A stretch of 64,000 bases of DNA. Origin: Pirellulales bacterium (lineage in GTDB: Bacteria; Planctomycetota; Planctomycetia; Pirellulales; JANQPP01). Positions 18,401 through 24,924 of the stretch are shown here, in pieces; the first letter of the stretch is position 1; each line of letters starts with the position of its first letter. The notes under the pieces are model-generated. The model was given only the letters and a program-made list of their open reading frames with translations. It made no database searches and had not been told where the DNA came from. The position numbers and the translations under genes were made by a program. The stretch covers positions 26,600 through 90,599 of the forward strand of contig JANQPP010000218.1 in NCBI GenBank assembly GCA_028289405.1, written 5' to 3'.

Positions 18401-19098
18401 ATGCGCGGACCATGGCGGAAACATTGCGAGATCGCGCCGCCCCGATTTACGACGGCCGCGCGGTTTCCCTGGTGAATGACCGTGTGACCCGGCCCGCCTG
18501 GTCGGCCACGCTGGTGCATTACGCGGAGCGACTCCGGGCCGAGGCGTCTCCCGATGATTTGCTGGTCGTCTTCTGGTCGGGGCACGGCGTCCGCGATCCG
18601 CAAACGGGTCAATACTACTATGTCACTTCGGGCACGCGGTACGCCGACCTGCGGGCACGCCGTTTTGGGGATTGCATGTCCCTCGAGGATCTCACGGCGC
18701 TAGCGGACGTCCCCTGCCGCAAGCTGGTCATCTTGGATACCTGCCATAGCGGCGCGATCCAACCCGATCAGCAGCGGGCAATGAAAGCCGCGCTGCGGGC
18801 ACTTCAAGATGATGTGATCTTCACGCTAACCGCCTCCGAAGGGGATCAAGAGGCGGTGGATGGCCGCTTCACCAAGCGGCTTCTCGCGGGGCTTTCTGGG
18901 CAGGCCGATAGTGCGAATGGAGACGGCGTGGTGGAGTGGCGAGAATTGGTGGAATACGTGCGCCGGACGGTGGCCGCCGATTCCGCCGCCGACGCTTACC
19001 AGCAATTCCCCACGGCAGGTCCACGGGAACTCTTGGATGTCGTGGAGATGCCGTTGACGGCGGGCGATCCGAAGCTCGCCGCGTTATGGCAACATTGA
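15427..19098 (+). CDS. WD40-repeat protein with C-terminal caspase (peptidase C14/metacaspase) domain
   Basis: A 1223-residue exported protein with a signal peptide (1-28, ending HLQGAE), a Pro/Glu-rich low-complexity segment to about 115, then WD40 blades (GHVGPVRALVFSQDSQRLFTAGEDKAVLVW; GHTGEVLSLAVSRDLRYLVSSSTDSTLRFW) to about 660, and a C-terminal caspase domain from about 960. The dyad is His1053 in WSGHGV and Cys1106 in DTCHSG. A degenerate EF-hand-like SANGDGVVEW lies near the end, as in many bacterial caspases, which suggests calcium control. Such enzymes cut after basic or acidic residues. Its export, with the kinase and VWA neighbours, suggests regulated proteolysis at the envelope rather than in the cytosol. 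Confidence 0.85.
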   Translation: MSSPRDRKLAVFLVWFTLCAARHLQGAELPSESTLPGVPEITRNFPAESLLPASYVALQEEIPPPPPELPDESSLPRTPETPQSEPQDREQDSSSTDSPAENFPPPAEREAEDDLLQLGRSPDARPWLRLNLRGHVGPVRALVFSQDSQRLFTAGEDKAVLVWSRVPGANASDAWSFERAFRWQIQRGLRGRIYALAVSGDLLAVAGHGAMGGNGEIVLINHRTGNLVSALTEEETGHRQVILSLAFSPDPAQPGLVSQDRDGRVLCWRPDAETGVWRGRQIVPPDAERFPNDVALLTRFRGTAPIAMRGARHAIVPVFVGRVGNVPTWRLYAVDVETGRLEELPGGRQATHQAMVSALSITADGSRLASADFAGNLFWWDLQRASVKVAPANTNNGQPYVSLAFDGLGNRLIAGTGQTPSEGAVAEIWDTSQIGSPRKLGRSLSAPSHVYACAASPDGSAFAHAHGPDVVTRYDTSGAGRRLRAPVLRPRRVAFAAERPFYRVAFGVEEGELSHAFDAEAVQLSREASLSEKDWLPASWLRSGWEIRPVKTPTVTTFWLFEDGRQRARIPFDPTRQGNPSSECWISDTEGRPFAVAVGTTGDGNIYVLRLAAEGDAPVIRVLRGHTGEVLSLAVSRDLRYLVSSSTDSTLRFWALRHLAQDGELINRWGADFEIVEEELVVRSPRPDGPLYFRGMREGDVIQKLRWATGLMANGRVGFEETEDPEAMLRALRERPFSGMILFEYTRGRAPARRFQMYPAWQPLASLVVSEEREWAFWTPSGYYDASFEGHKLFGWQVNRGLERLPDFFLAAQLRNALERPDVMSRLLDSGSVDGAFQSAFLEVPPNALRAVEDAYHLKPEVEILRPRAGELVAGSSTEIEAAITVGSLQQLAPPKAYANGVVALDRALVRVERTEEGQRYIYRWRAALPSEQRIRLQVFAATEDEIADSASVEIRRESSAPLRRPKLFIATAGVNQYVDAQLPRLDFPVSNARTMAETLRDRAAPIYDGRAVSLVNDRVTRPAWSATLVHYAERLRAEASPDDLLVVFWSGHGVRDPQTGQYYYVTSGTRYADLRARRFGDCMSLEDLTALADVPCRKLVILDTCHSGAIQPDQQRAMKAALRALQDDVIFTLTASEGDQEAVDGRFTKRLLAGLSGQADSANGDGVVEWRELVEYVRRTVAADSAADAYQQFPTAGPRELLDVVEMPLTAGDPKLAALWQH

Positions 19099-19122
19099 CC
19101 ATAGCGCGGCATATGGGATCCG

Positions 19123-20487
19123 TTAGAACCGGCGGACATACTGCAGGCCGAATTCGGCGTCGAACACGCGGTCACGGTCATCCTTCAAGGGGACCACGGT
19201 GGCCACTTTGAGGGAAGACAAGGAGCCGATTTCAAAGAACATGCCGGCGGTCAAGTTGAGCACATCGCGGCGCAGATCCTCGACGAAGATGCCCCGGCCC
19301 GCGAACGAACCAAGATCCAAGTCTTCCATGGTCGTCGTGTAGTGCAATTCGATCATGGGCGCCAAACCTGAGACATACCCCGTGCAGCGGTTGCGGAAGA
19401 GCCAGTAGCCGACCGAATAGTCTAAAAATAGCAGCGCTTGCGAATTCAACGTGGAGACTTCATTCAGGGTGGAAAACGAGCCGCCAAGCGACAAGATGGA
19501 ACCGGGGGGTACGATGACGTCGCTGCCACTGGCATCGAAATCAGCCTGTACCAGGAACTGGTGAAACAGGTTGCTCGTGGGGGCGTGATACATGCCAATG
19601 AATGGCTGCAAATGCAGCGACTCGTTCTCGAAGATAATTTCGGTGATCGCCGGGCCGCCGTTGTTCCGCGTTGAATCGACCACGGCGGAATCATCGCCCG
19701 TGGGGAAGACAATGCCCAAGCCGCCCGCCAAGGCGAAGCACTGCCGTCTGATGAGCAGGGCTTTAATCGCCAGCGAGAGATTGCCGAATTCCGTGGCATC
19801 GGCATCAGCGGAGGCCGCGTCTTGCACCGCGTCGATCGTGCCGGCAAAAGGCACACGCAGCTCAGCGGACCACTGGCCGGAAAAGAAGGTCTTCTCCACG
19901 CCGAACGTGTAACGGTTCAGGTTTTCATCCCCGCCTTGGGTATTCACCAGCGCGTTATGAAAGTGGTTGTAATTGAAGAACACGCGGTCCACGGGGAAGG
20001 GATTGTAGTTTTCCCCACGCTTCAAAATCCGGTCACCACCGGCGGGCGTCGCCGTCGCGCCGTTGAAGGCGGCGTAGTTGTAGCCCATTCCGAAGAAATC
20101 GCCAATCATCGACGGCACCGCACCGTAGCCAGCGGCGGGAGCACCAAAAGAAGAGGCCGCCAGGCTATCCACCGGCGCGACCGGCGCGGGGGCCAAGTCT
20201 GCATCCTCGGTCAGCATGCCCTCGCCGAATTCATCCCCCATGGCATCCGTGGGCGCGGCGGAGCTGTCCCAATCCCCGGTGCTTTGGGAGAATGCGCGGC
20301 AGCCAGGACAGCTCGGGCAGGGCTGATAACTACGATGATGTCGCGGGCCGCAGTTACGGCATTGCGCCGCGCAGGGCCGGGACTCCACCACGGCAATCCA
20401 GGCAAACGTGAGGGCGAAGAATACGCCCAATCTCGTGAAACTGAGAGAATGCAGTCTCGTGAATCCGAGAGAGTGATGCTGGCTCAT
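19123..20487 (-). CDS. Exported putative outer-membrane beta-barrel (barrel B), paralogue of the gene at 8195-9937
   Basis: 454 residues starting MSQHHSLGFTRL. The signal sequence contains a tandem duplication (HSLGFTRL/HSLSFTRL, DNA 20431-20478), then Cys pairs (CRNCG, CPSCPGC), an acidic Ala/Pro linker and IGDFFGMGY. The remainder is strand-rich (VFFNYNHFHNA, LNRYTFGVEKTFFSGQWSAELRVPF, LAIKALLIRRQCFALAGGLGIVFPTGDD) and ends YVRRF, an aromatic C-terminal residue as in BAM substrates. The start is set by GGAAGGCGG just before the ATG; a longer reading to 20613 has no such site. It ends convergently with the caspase gene (24 bp gap). Porin-like function is inferred, not shown. Confidence 0.6.
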   Translation of the reverse strand: MSQHHSLGFTRLHSLSFTRLGVFFALTFAWIAVVESRPCAAQCRNCGPRHHRSYQPCPSCPGCRAFSQSTGDWDSSAAPTDAMGDEFGEGMLTEDADLAPAPVAPVDSLAASSFGAPAAGYGAVPSMIGDFFGMGYNYAAFNGATATPAGGDRILKRGENYNPFPVDRVFFNYNHFHNALVNTQGGDENLNRYTFGVEKTFFSGQWSAELRVPFAGTIDAVQDAASADADATEFGNLSLAIKALLIRRQCFALAGGLGIVFPTGDDSAVVDSTRNNGGPAITEIIFENESLHLQPFIGMYHAPTSNLFHQFLVQADFDASGSDVIVPPGSILSLGGSFSTLNEVSTLNSQALLFLDYSVGYWLFRNRCTGYVSGLAPMIELHYTTTMEDLDLGSFAGRGIFVEDLRRDVLNLTAGMFFEIGSLSSLKVATVVPLKDDRDRVFDAEFGLQYVRRF

Positions 20488-20840
20488 GTCCGCCTTCCCG
20501 CCGAATGTGGGATTCACGCAAGCTGGCGGCTCGCGCTGAAATCCCCTGTCCGGACAAAAATACTTGGTGATTCGCTCCCACCGGCGCATCAAGCGGCGGT
20601 GGAAGCGGATCACGTGAGTGAGGTGAGGAGCCGCCGAGGAACGCCGCCCGAGGCTCGCTGTTTTTCCTTGGACGAATTTCGACCAGTGCTTTCCGCCAGA
20701 TGCAATGAATCACCCGTGGGGCTTACAGTTTGCCTAACGCGCACATTCCTGGGAGGCGATTTGTAAAAAAAGTGAAAGCTTTGGCGAAGGATGCGGCTCC
20801 ATTCGCCCTACCACGTGTGGAAAGAATCGCTTGCCTGCCG

Positions 20841-20868
20841 TTCATGGATGATTTGCGGGTTGTATAAT
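20841..20868 (+). promoter_or_regulatory. Candidate sigma-70 promoter of the HtrA gene
   Basis: TATAAT at 20863-20868 is a perfect -10 box; TTCATG at 20841-20846 is a weak -35 box 16 bp upstream. The predicted start would give a leader of about 35 nt to the ATG at 20911. Confidence 0.45.
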
Positions 20869-20910
20869 CTTCGCGGGCGAGGAAAACATGGCACGGAGCG
20901 AAATGAACCC

Positions 20911-22179
20911 ATGGCGGACCGGCGGCACGCATCCAGGGACACGGACCACAACCGGGCGATCACGCAAACCGTTGTCGCAGGAGACGCCGAGGCCAGCGAC
21001 AGCGGAGTGGGCGGGCAGCGCTCGCGGAGCATGTCTCAGCCGTGGGTGTTTTCCGTGCTATTGTCGCTGCTGCTCGTGCTTCTGCTCGCGCTGTTCTGGC
21101 AAATGCTAAGCGGAGACCCCGCCCAACCGGCTCCCACCGACGACATGTCCTTGGCAGTGTCCCCGCCGCCGGTCATTCCTGACGGGCCAATCACTCCGGA
21201 CGGGACCGTGTTGGGCGAGCTTTCGCGGGCTTCGGAGCGGGTCGCGGCGGCGATTTCCCCCTCGGTAGTGAGGATTGAAGCGGAAGACGTCCGCCACGAT
21301 TCCCAGGCGAATGACGAATTCTCGCAGCTCTTTGGCATCACGCCGCCGCTGGCGGAGGGGCAAGGCTCCGGGATGATCATCACCGAAGATGGCCACGTGT
21401 TGACCAACCATCATGTGATCCGTTCCGCTAAACGGGTCACCGTGATTACCGACCAGCAAGTACGGTACGCGGCGGAGGTCGTCGGCTCCGACGCCTTGAC
21501 CGATTTGGCCCTGCTCAAAATACCCGCCGAGGACCTGCCGGCAATTTCCTGGGGGGATAGCGACGAACTGCGAATGGGTTCCTTTGTCTGGGCCGTGGGC
21601 AGCCCCTTCGGTTTGCAGGGGAGCGTCTCTTTCGGCATCGTCAGCGCGAAGCAGCGCGAGGGGCTGTCCCGCAGTATTTTTCAGGAGTTTTTGCAGACCG
21701 ATGCCGCCGTCAATCCCGGCAATAGCGGCGGACCGCTCGTCGATGCGGCGGGGCGGGTTATCGGTGTCAACACGGCCATCCTCGGTGACAGCTTTCAAGG
21801 CATCAGTTTCGCCATTCCCAGCAATACGGCCAAGGAAATCATCGAGCGGCTGCGGGAAAAGGGGCGCGTCGCCCGCGGCTGGTTGGGGCTTTCGCTGAAC
21901 GAAGTCACTCCCGAACGGGCGGCCCAAATCAACCTGCCCCGTTCCCAAGGAGTAATTGTCGAGTCCGTGGCGCTCGACGCGGGCACCCCATCACCGGCGG
22001 AGCAAGCGGGACTGCGTGCCGGGGATGTGCTGCTCACGTGGGAAGGACAGCCGATCGCGGATCCCATCCACTTCAGCCGCCTCGTGGCCAAATCTCCCAT
22101 CGGCTCCGAAGCCCAGGTCACCATCTGGCGGGACGGTGAGGAGCGAAGCATCACCGTGGCCGTGGGGGAGCGTCCGTAG
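20911..22179 (+). CDS. HtrA/DegP-family serine protease with one PDZ domain, membrane-anchored
   Basis: A 422-residue S1C protease. One membrane anchor near 46-64 (VFSVLLSLLLVLLLALFWQ) is followed by a Pro-rich linker and a trypsin-like domain. The catalytic triad is His168 (TNHHVI), Asp198 (ALTDLALLKI) and Ser272 (NPGNSGGPL). A single PDZ domain follows (GWLGLSLNEV ... AGLRAGDVLLTWEGQPI), so the layout is DegS-like. The active site would face the periplasm, where it would degrade misfolded proteins or start a stress cascade. It diverges from barrel B across a 420-bp gap, which makes outer-membrane stress sensing plausible. Start chosen at MADRRHASRD; an earlier in-frame start is possible. 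Confidence 0.85.
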   Translation: MADRRHASRDTDHNRAITQTVVAGDAEASDSGVGGQRSRSMSQPWVFSVLLSLLLVLLLALFWQMLSGDPAQPAPTDDMSLAVSPPPVIPDGPITPDGTVLGELSRASERVAAAISPSVVRIEAEDVRHDSQANDEFSQLFGITPPLAEGQGSGMIITEDGHVLTNHHVIRSAKRVTVITDQQVRYAAEVVGSDALTDLALLKIPAEDLPAISWGDSDELRMGSFVWAVGSPFGLQGSVSFGIVSAKQREGLSRSIFQEFLQTDAAVNPGNSGGPLVDAAGRVIGVNTAILGDSFQGISFAIPSNTAKEIIERLREKGRVARGWLGLSLNEVTPERAAQINLPRSQGVIVESVALDAGTPSPAEQAGLRAGDVLLTWEGQPIADPIHFSRLVAKSPIGSEAQVTIWRDGEERSITVAVGERP

Positions 22180-22367
22180 CGACATGCCACCTGGCGGCAT
22201 GACCGTCACGGCGAAGCATCTTTCGTTAACCGGCATTGCTTCCCACATTCTCCGAATCGTCACTAGAACCAGAAACGCAAGGCGGGCGGTCCCGCGCTCC
22301 GATGATGGTATGCAAGGCAAGTATCCACGGGCGTCGGCCCAAACTCGGCAGGATGGAGGATGGGAAT

Positions 22368-23126
22368 ATGTCGCGGGCAACCTTCGCGTTTTCCTTGGCG
22401 GTGACGATGATCTTCCTGGGAACAAGTTCCCAGCCCTTGTTCGCCGCGCACGGACACGGTTCCCATTGCCAAAGCTGCGGCACCGCCTGCGGATCGCACC
22501 GCCTGGTAAAGAAAACGGTGATGGTACCTATGATCATCACCGAGCAGCGGCTCAAGACCCGCATCGTGAAGAACACCGAGCTCCGCGAGGAGACCTACAC
22601 TGTCTTCAAGAAGGTGCCGGTCACGAAGACGTACACCAAAGAGAAGTGTTACCTGGCTGACGACGTGAAGACGCAAATGATCACCGAGAAAGAATGCCAT
22701 CGCATTCAAAGGCCGGTGATTGAAATTTGTCCCGTGAAGGTGCCTCACGAGGAATTCCGCACCACCGTGGTACAGAAAGAAGTCTGCACGGAATGCGGCC
22801 CGGTCTGCGTGGAAGAGGAATGCACGCACAAGGTGAACGTGGAACACGAGGAGATGCAGGCCAAGACGAACTGCGTGACCGACGTGGTGTTCACGAACAC
22901 CAAAAAGGAAATCACCTACTGCGTCAAGGTTCCGAAGACGCAGAAAAAGGTCTGCGAAGTGGAGACCTACGAGCTCGTGCCGGTGGAAAAGACCCGCATG
23001 GTCGAGGTCTGCGTGCCGCAAGTCATCAAACAGCCGGTGGAAGTGCAGGTCAAGAAGATGGTCCGCAAGACGATCCTCTGCTGCGAGAAATGCCGCAAGC
23101 ATCACGCCCGGGGCCTGTTCGACTGA
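22368..23126 (+). CDS. Cysteine-rich exported repeat protein, YTV-like
   Basis: A 252-residue protein with a signal peptide (1-27, ending LFAAHG), a CQSCGTACGS segment, and then a low-complexity body of short beta-type units rich in Val, Thr, Lys, Glu and paired Cys: TYTVFKKVPVTKTYT, CTECGPVCVEEECTH, CVKVPKTQKKVCEVETYELV, CCEKC. This pattern resembles the YTV-type cysteine-rich proteins linked to the planctomycete cell envelope, where disulfide cross-links were proposed. Assignment is by pattern only. GGAGGA lies 7-8 nt before the ATG, which supports this start over an in-frame one at 22236. Confidence 0.6.
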   Translation: MSRATFAFSLAVTMIFLGTSSQPLFAAHGHGSHCQSCGTACGSHRLVKKTVMVPMIITEQRLKTRIVKNTELREETYTVFKKVPVTKTYTKEKCYLADDVKTQMITEKECHRIQRPVIEICPVKVPHEEFRTTVVQKEVCTECGPVCVEEECTHKVNVEHEEMQAKTNCVTDVVFTNTKKEITYCVKVPKTQKKVCEVETYELVPVEKTRMVEVCVPQVIKQPVEVQVKKMVRKTILCCEKCRKHHARGLFD

Positions 23127-23372
23127 GCTTCGCGATCAGGGAGTTTCGGACAGCTCGGCGTCTGAATTCCATTGCGCGGACTTCCTGTCCCCTGAAATCG
23201 CTCGCCGCGTGATCTCGACTTCCCAGCCGGCGGCGACGAGGCTCAGGAAGGTGAGAGGCAGCAAACACAAGCCCCGCCAGGCGTGGTGTCGTCTTTTTTC
23301 CGCGCGGTACGATGCCGCATAGTACTTGAAACCACGCCTCCAATTCCACGAATTGATGTCGTCGGTAGTGTC

Positions 23373-24413
23373 CTACGAACGTGTTGCCGGAGCCAAGACC
23401 GCGTTGAATAGTTCATCAAACGACCAGACGTGACCGGCAAGCTTGGCCATCATGGCGGCGGTCGGTCGTTTCTTGCCGCTGTTGCCCGGCGCCCGGGTCT
23501 GCCAGCAGAAATTGTAGTACGCGGCGAACATGGCGAAAGCCGCCTCAAGGTTGCGAAGTTTTTTCGAGAAGCAGAGCGTCAGGCGGTTTAGCCGCTTCAT
23601 GAAAACCCGCTGCGTGCCGTTGAGCCGTTCCACGTGGCTGGTGCATATCGTGCGTTGTTCCCGGCCCTTTATGCCTTTGACCCCGGTTCGCTTCGTGCCC
23701 ACCATTTCGGACGGCGTGTAGATCATATTGGCGTTGCGATATTCCTTTATGATCGTGCCGAACCGCACGTAGGGTCCAAAAGCCAGGTCCACGGCTTCTG
23801 GATAGGCTGCTAGGCCGTCCGTGCTGATCTGCACCACCGTGCGGTATCCGCCCTCTCGGAAGGCGTGAGCGTCGCTCTCGTGCGGCTTGGGCATTTCCAA
23901 GCGGCTGGCCACGTCCATCATGAACCGGCGGGCGTTGTCGGCGGATCGTTTGCCGACGAGGAAACTCGGCAGCAGTTTCGTTTTCTGGTCCACGCACGTC
24001 CAAAGGTACATGTCGCCCTGATCGTGGCGGGTTACCTTTTCTTCCACGGGCAGCCGCGATTGTTTCTTGGCCACGAACGTCCATTGCTCGTCGAATTCCA
24101 AATGCGAGAGCGTCAGGCCACGCATGCGTTGATCGAGGAAGCGTTGGCAGGCATCGCCGAAAAACACGATCAGTTTGCAAATTGTATCGCGGTGGAGGCC
24201 GATGGTGCGTTCGGTGGCCCGAATCGACATGCCTTCCGTGAGGAGCCGCAAAGCCAGCTTGGCATCGGCGACGGAAACACGCATGTTGCCTAGCGGTTTG
24301 TGTTGCTCCTCAACCCAAGTGGCCCCGCAAAGTTTGCAGCGAAAGCGTTGGTTCCCGTGGCGGTCCTTCCCGTGTTTCTTGGATTCTTCGTGCCGGCAGG
24401 CAGGAGCGATCAC
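23373..24413 (-). mobile_element. IS1-like transposase (DDE), fused InsA/InsB type
   Basis: A 346-residue transposase. The N-terminus has a zinc-ribbon-like block (PACRHEESKKHG ... RFRCKLCGATW), followed by a helix-turn-helix (MSIRATERTIGLHRDTICKLI) and a DDE core: DEQWTFVAKK (first Asp), STDGLAAYPEAV (second Asp) and SHVERLNGTQRVFMKRLNRL (Glu). The end, AAFAMFAAYYNFCW, matches IS1-type enzymes. The start is GTG, and its GGGGA site lies inside a small hairpin (24423-24435), which would lower translation. No matching terminal inverted repeats were found: GGTAGTGTCC near 23365 has no partner on the right. The element may therefore be incomplete. Confidence 0.75.
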
Positions 24414-24422
24414 AGCAAATTT

Positions 24423-24435
24423 CCCCAGTCTGGGG
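24423..24435 (-). promoter_or_regulatory. Hairpin sequestering the transposase ribosome binding site
   Basis: In the minus-strand RNA, CCCC and GGGG pair around AGACT. The 3' arm provides the GGGGA Shine-Dalgarno sequence about 8 nt before the GTG start. Hiding the ribosome site of transposase mRNA is a common way to keep transposition low. Confidence 0.4.
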
Positions 24436-24495
24436 CCGATCTGCTAGAATAAGATTGCGACGTCGCATTCTGGCAAATCAGCCGGTTTGTGATGG

Positions 24496-24525
24496 CCCCG
24501 ACTTCCGCGCCAACGGTTGTCGGGG
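24496..24525. terminator. Hairpin with T-rich tail on the plus strand, leader hairpin on the minus strand
   Basis: CCCCGAC (24496-24502) and GTCGGGG (24519-24525) form a 7-bp stem followed by TTTCTT on the plus strand. Read that way it is a terminator-like structure that would block antisense transcription; read on the minus strand it lies in the leader of the transposase transcript predicted from the promoter at 24542-24569. Confidence 0.4.
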
Positions 24526-24541
24526 TTTCTTACTGCATGTT

Positions 24542-24612
24542 ATTGTAGCCACAATAACCAGTGTATCAAGTAGGAATCGCTGGGTTGATCGTATTTTTTT
24601 TGTGGCTACAAT
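24542..24612. promoter_or_regulatory. Mirrored divergent promoters with a 12-bp inverted operator-like repeat
   Basis: ATTGTAGCCACA (24542-24553) is the exact complement of TGTGGCTACAAT (24601-24612). Each copy contains one -10 box. Plus strand: TTGATC (24585-24590), 16 bp, TACAAT (24607-24612). Minus strand: TTGATA (24569-24564), 16 bp, TACAAT (24547-24542). The plus promoter would start RNA at about the ATG of the RHH gene (24619), giving a leaderless message; the minus one would drive the transposase. A DNA-binding dimer on these near-palindromes would cover both -10 boxes. The RHH protein is the obvious candidate repressor (inference). Confidence 0.55.
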
Positions 24613-24618
24613 TACGGC

Positions 24619-24777
24619 ATGGTCAGGCCAGAAAAACCGCCCGAAGAACGCAAGCAGAACGTATTGCGAATCCGCTTGACGGAGGAAGAGCGCAAACGGC
24701 TAGATATCGCCGCTGGCGGGAAGACATCAAGCTGGGCGCGAGATGTCCTTCTGAAGGCCGCTAGGCGTGTTCGCTAG
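24619..24777 (+). CDS. Small ribbon-helix-helix-type DNA-binding protein
   Basis: A 52-codon gene starting MVRPEKPPEERKQNVLRIRL. The segment NVLRIRLTEEERKRLDIAA has the beta-strand plus helix pattern of ribbon-helix-helix (Arc/CopG/MobC-type) repressors, followed by a second helix SSWARDVLLKAARRVR. The ATG coincides with the start point expected from the promoter just upstream, and no ribosome site is visible, so translation may be leaderless. The TAG stop (24775-24777) abuts the 3' end of the tRNA-like gene on the other strand. It may repress itself and the divergent transposase, or be a plasmid-type mobilisation accessory protein. Confidence 0.5.
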   Translation: MVRPEKPPEERKQNVLRIRLTEEERKRLDIAAGGKTSSWARDVLLKAARRVR

Positions 24778-24870
24778 CGGAGAGAGGGGGAATCGAACCC
24801 ATCCGTGTTTCCACGTATCCCTACGGCAGGGTATAAGGCTGCTGTGCCACCAAGACACGGGCCGCTCTCC
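24778..24870 (-). tRNA. Allo-tRNA-like gene: 9/3 acceptor/T-stem, UAU anticodon, long variable region
   Basis: A 93-nt tRNA candidate. Acceptor 5' strand GGAGAGCGG (24870-24862) pairs with CCTCTCTCC (24787-24779), 8 of 9 positions. The T-arm is GGG-TTCGATT-CCC (24800-24788), 3 bp with a canonical loop. The D-arm is GTGT-CTTGGTG-GCAC. The anticodon arm is GCAGC-CTTATAC-CCTGC with one C-C mismatch and anticodon TAT at 24835-24833. The variable region is 25 nt with alternative hairpins. The discriminator is G (24778); no CCA is encoded. A normal 7/5 fold leaves three mismatches. A long variable arm plus G73 are serine-tRNA features, while UAU reads the Ile codon AUA. Two stem mismatches and a 3-nt linker before the D-stem mean decay is possible. 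Confidence 0.6.
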
Positions 24871-24888
24871 TAGATAGAGAGGCGGCCC
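24859..24888 (-). other. Inverted repeat overlapping the 5' end of the tRNA-like gene
   Basis: In the minus-strand RNA, GGGCCGCCTCTC (24888-24877) can pair with GAGAGCGGCCC (24869-24859) across a 7-nt loop, with one bulge. The second arm is the 5' acceptor strand of the tRNA-like gene. It could be the terminator of the upstream antitoxin gene (no U-run, so weak) or a precursor fold that competes with the tRNA acceptor stem. Confidence 0.5.
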
Positions 24889-24924
24889 AAGGCATTCGGA
24901 AGTGGATAGCATGCATACATTGAA

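Noticed and set aside
23352..24480. Complete IS with terminal inverted repeats
   Set aside because: GGTAGTGTCC on the left has no complement within 200 bp on the right, so ends could not be defined and only the transposase is annotated.
24778..24870. Ordinary 7/5 tRNA-Leu, -Ser or -Tyr
   Set aside because: The anticodon is TAT in every reasonable fold, and the 7/5 layout leaves a C7-T66 mismatch plus two T-stem mismatches; the 9/3 fold removes all but one.
24778..24870. Selenocysteine tRNA
   Set aside because: The anticodon is not TCA, the D-stem is short, and the acceptor/T-stem lengths are 9/3 rather than the bacterial 8/5.
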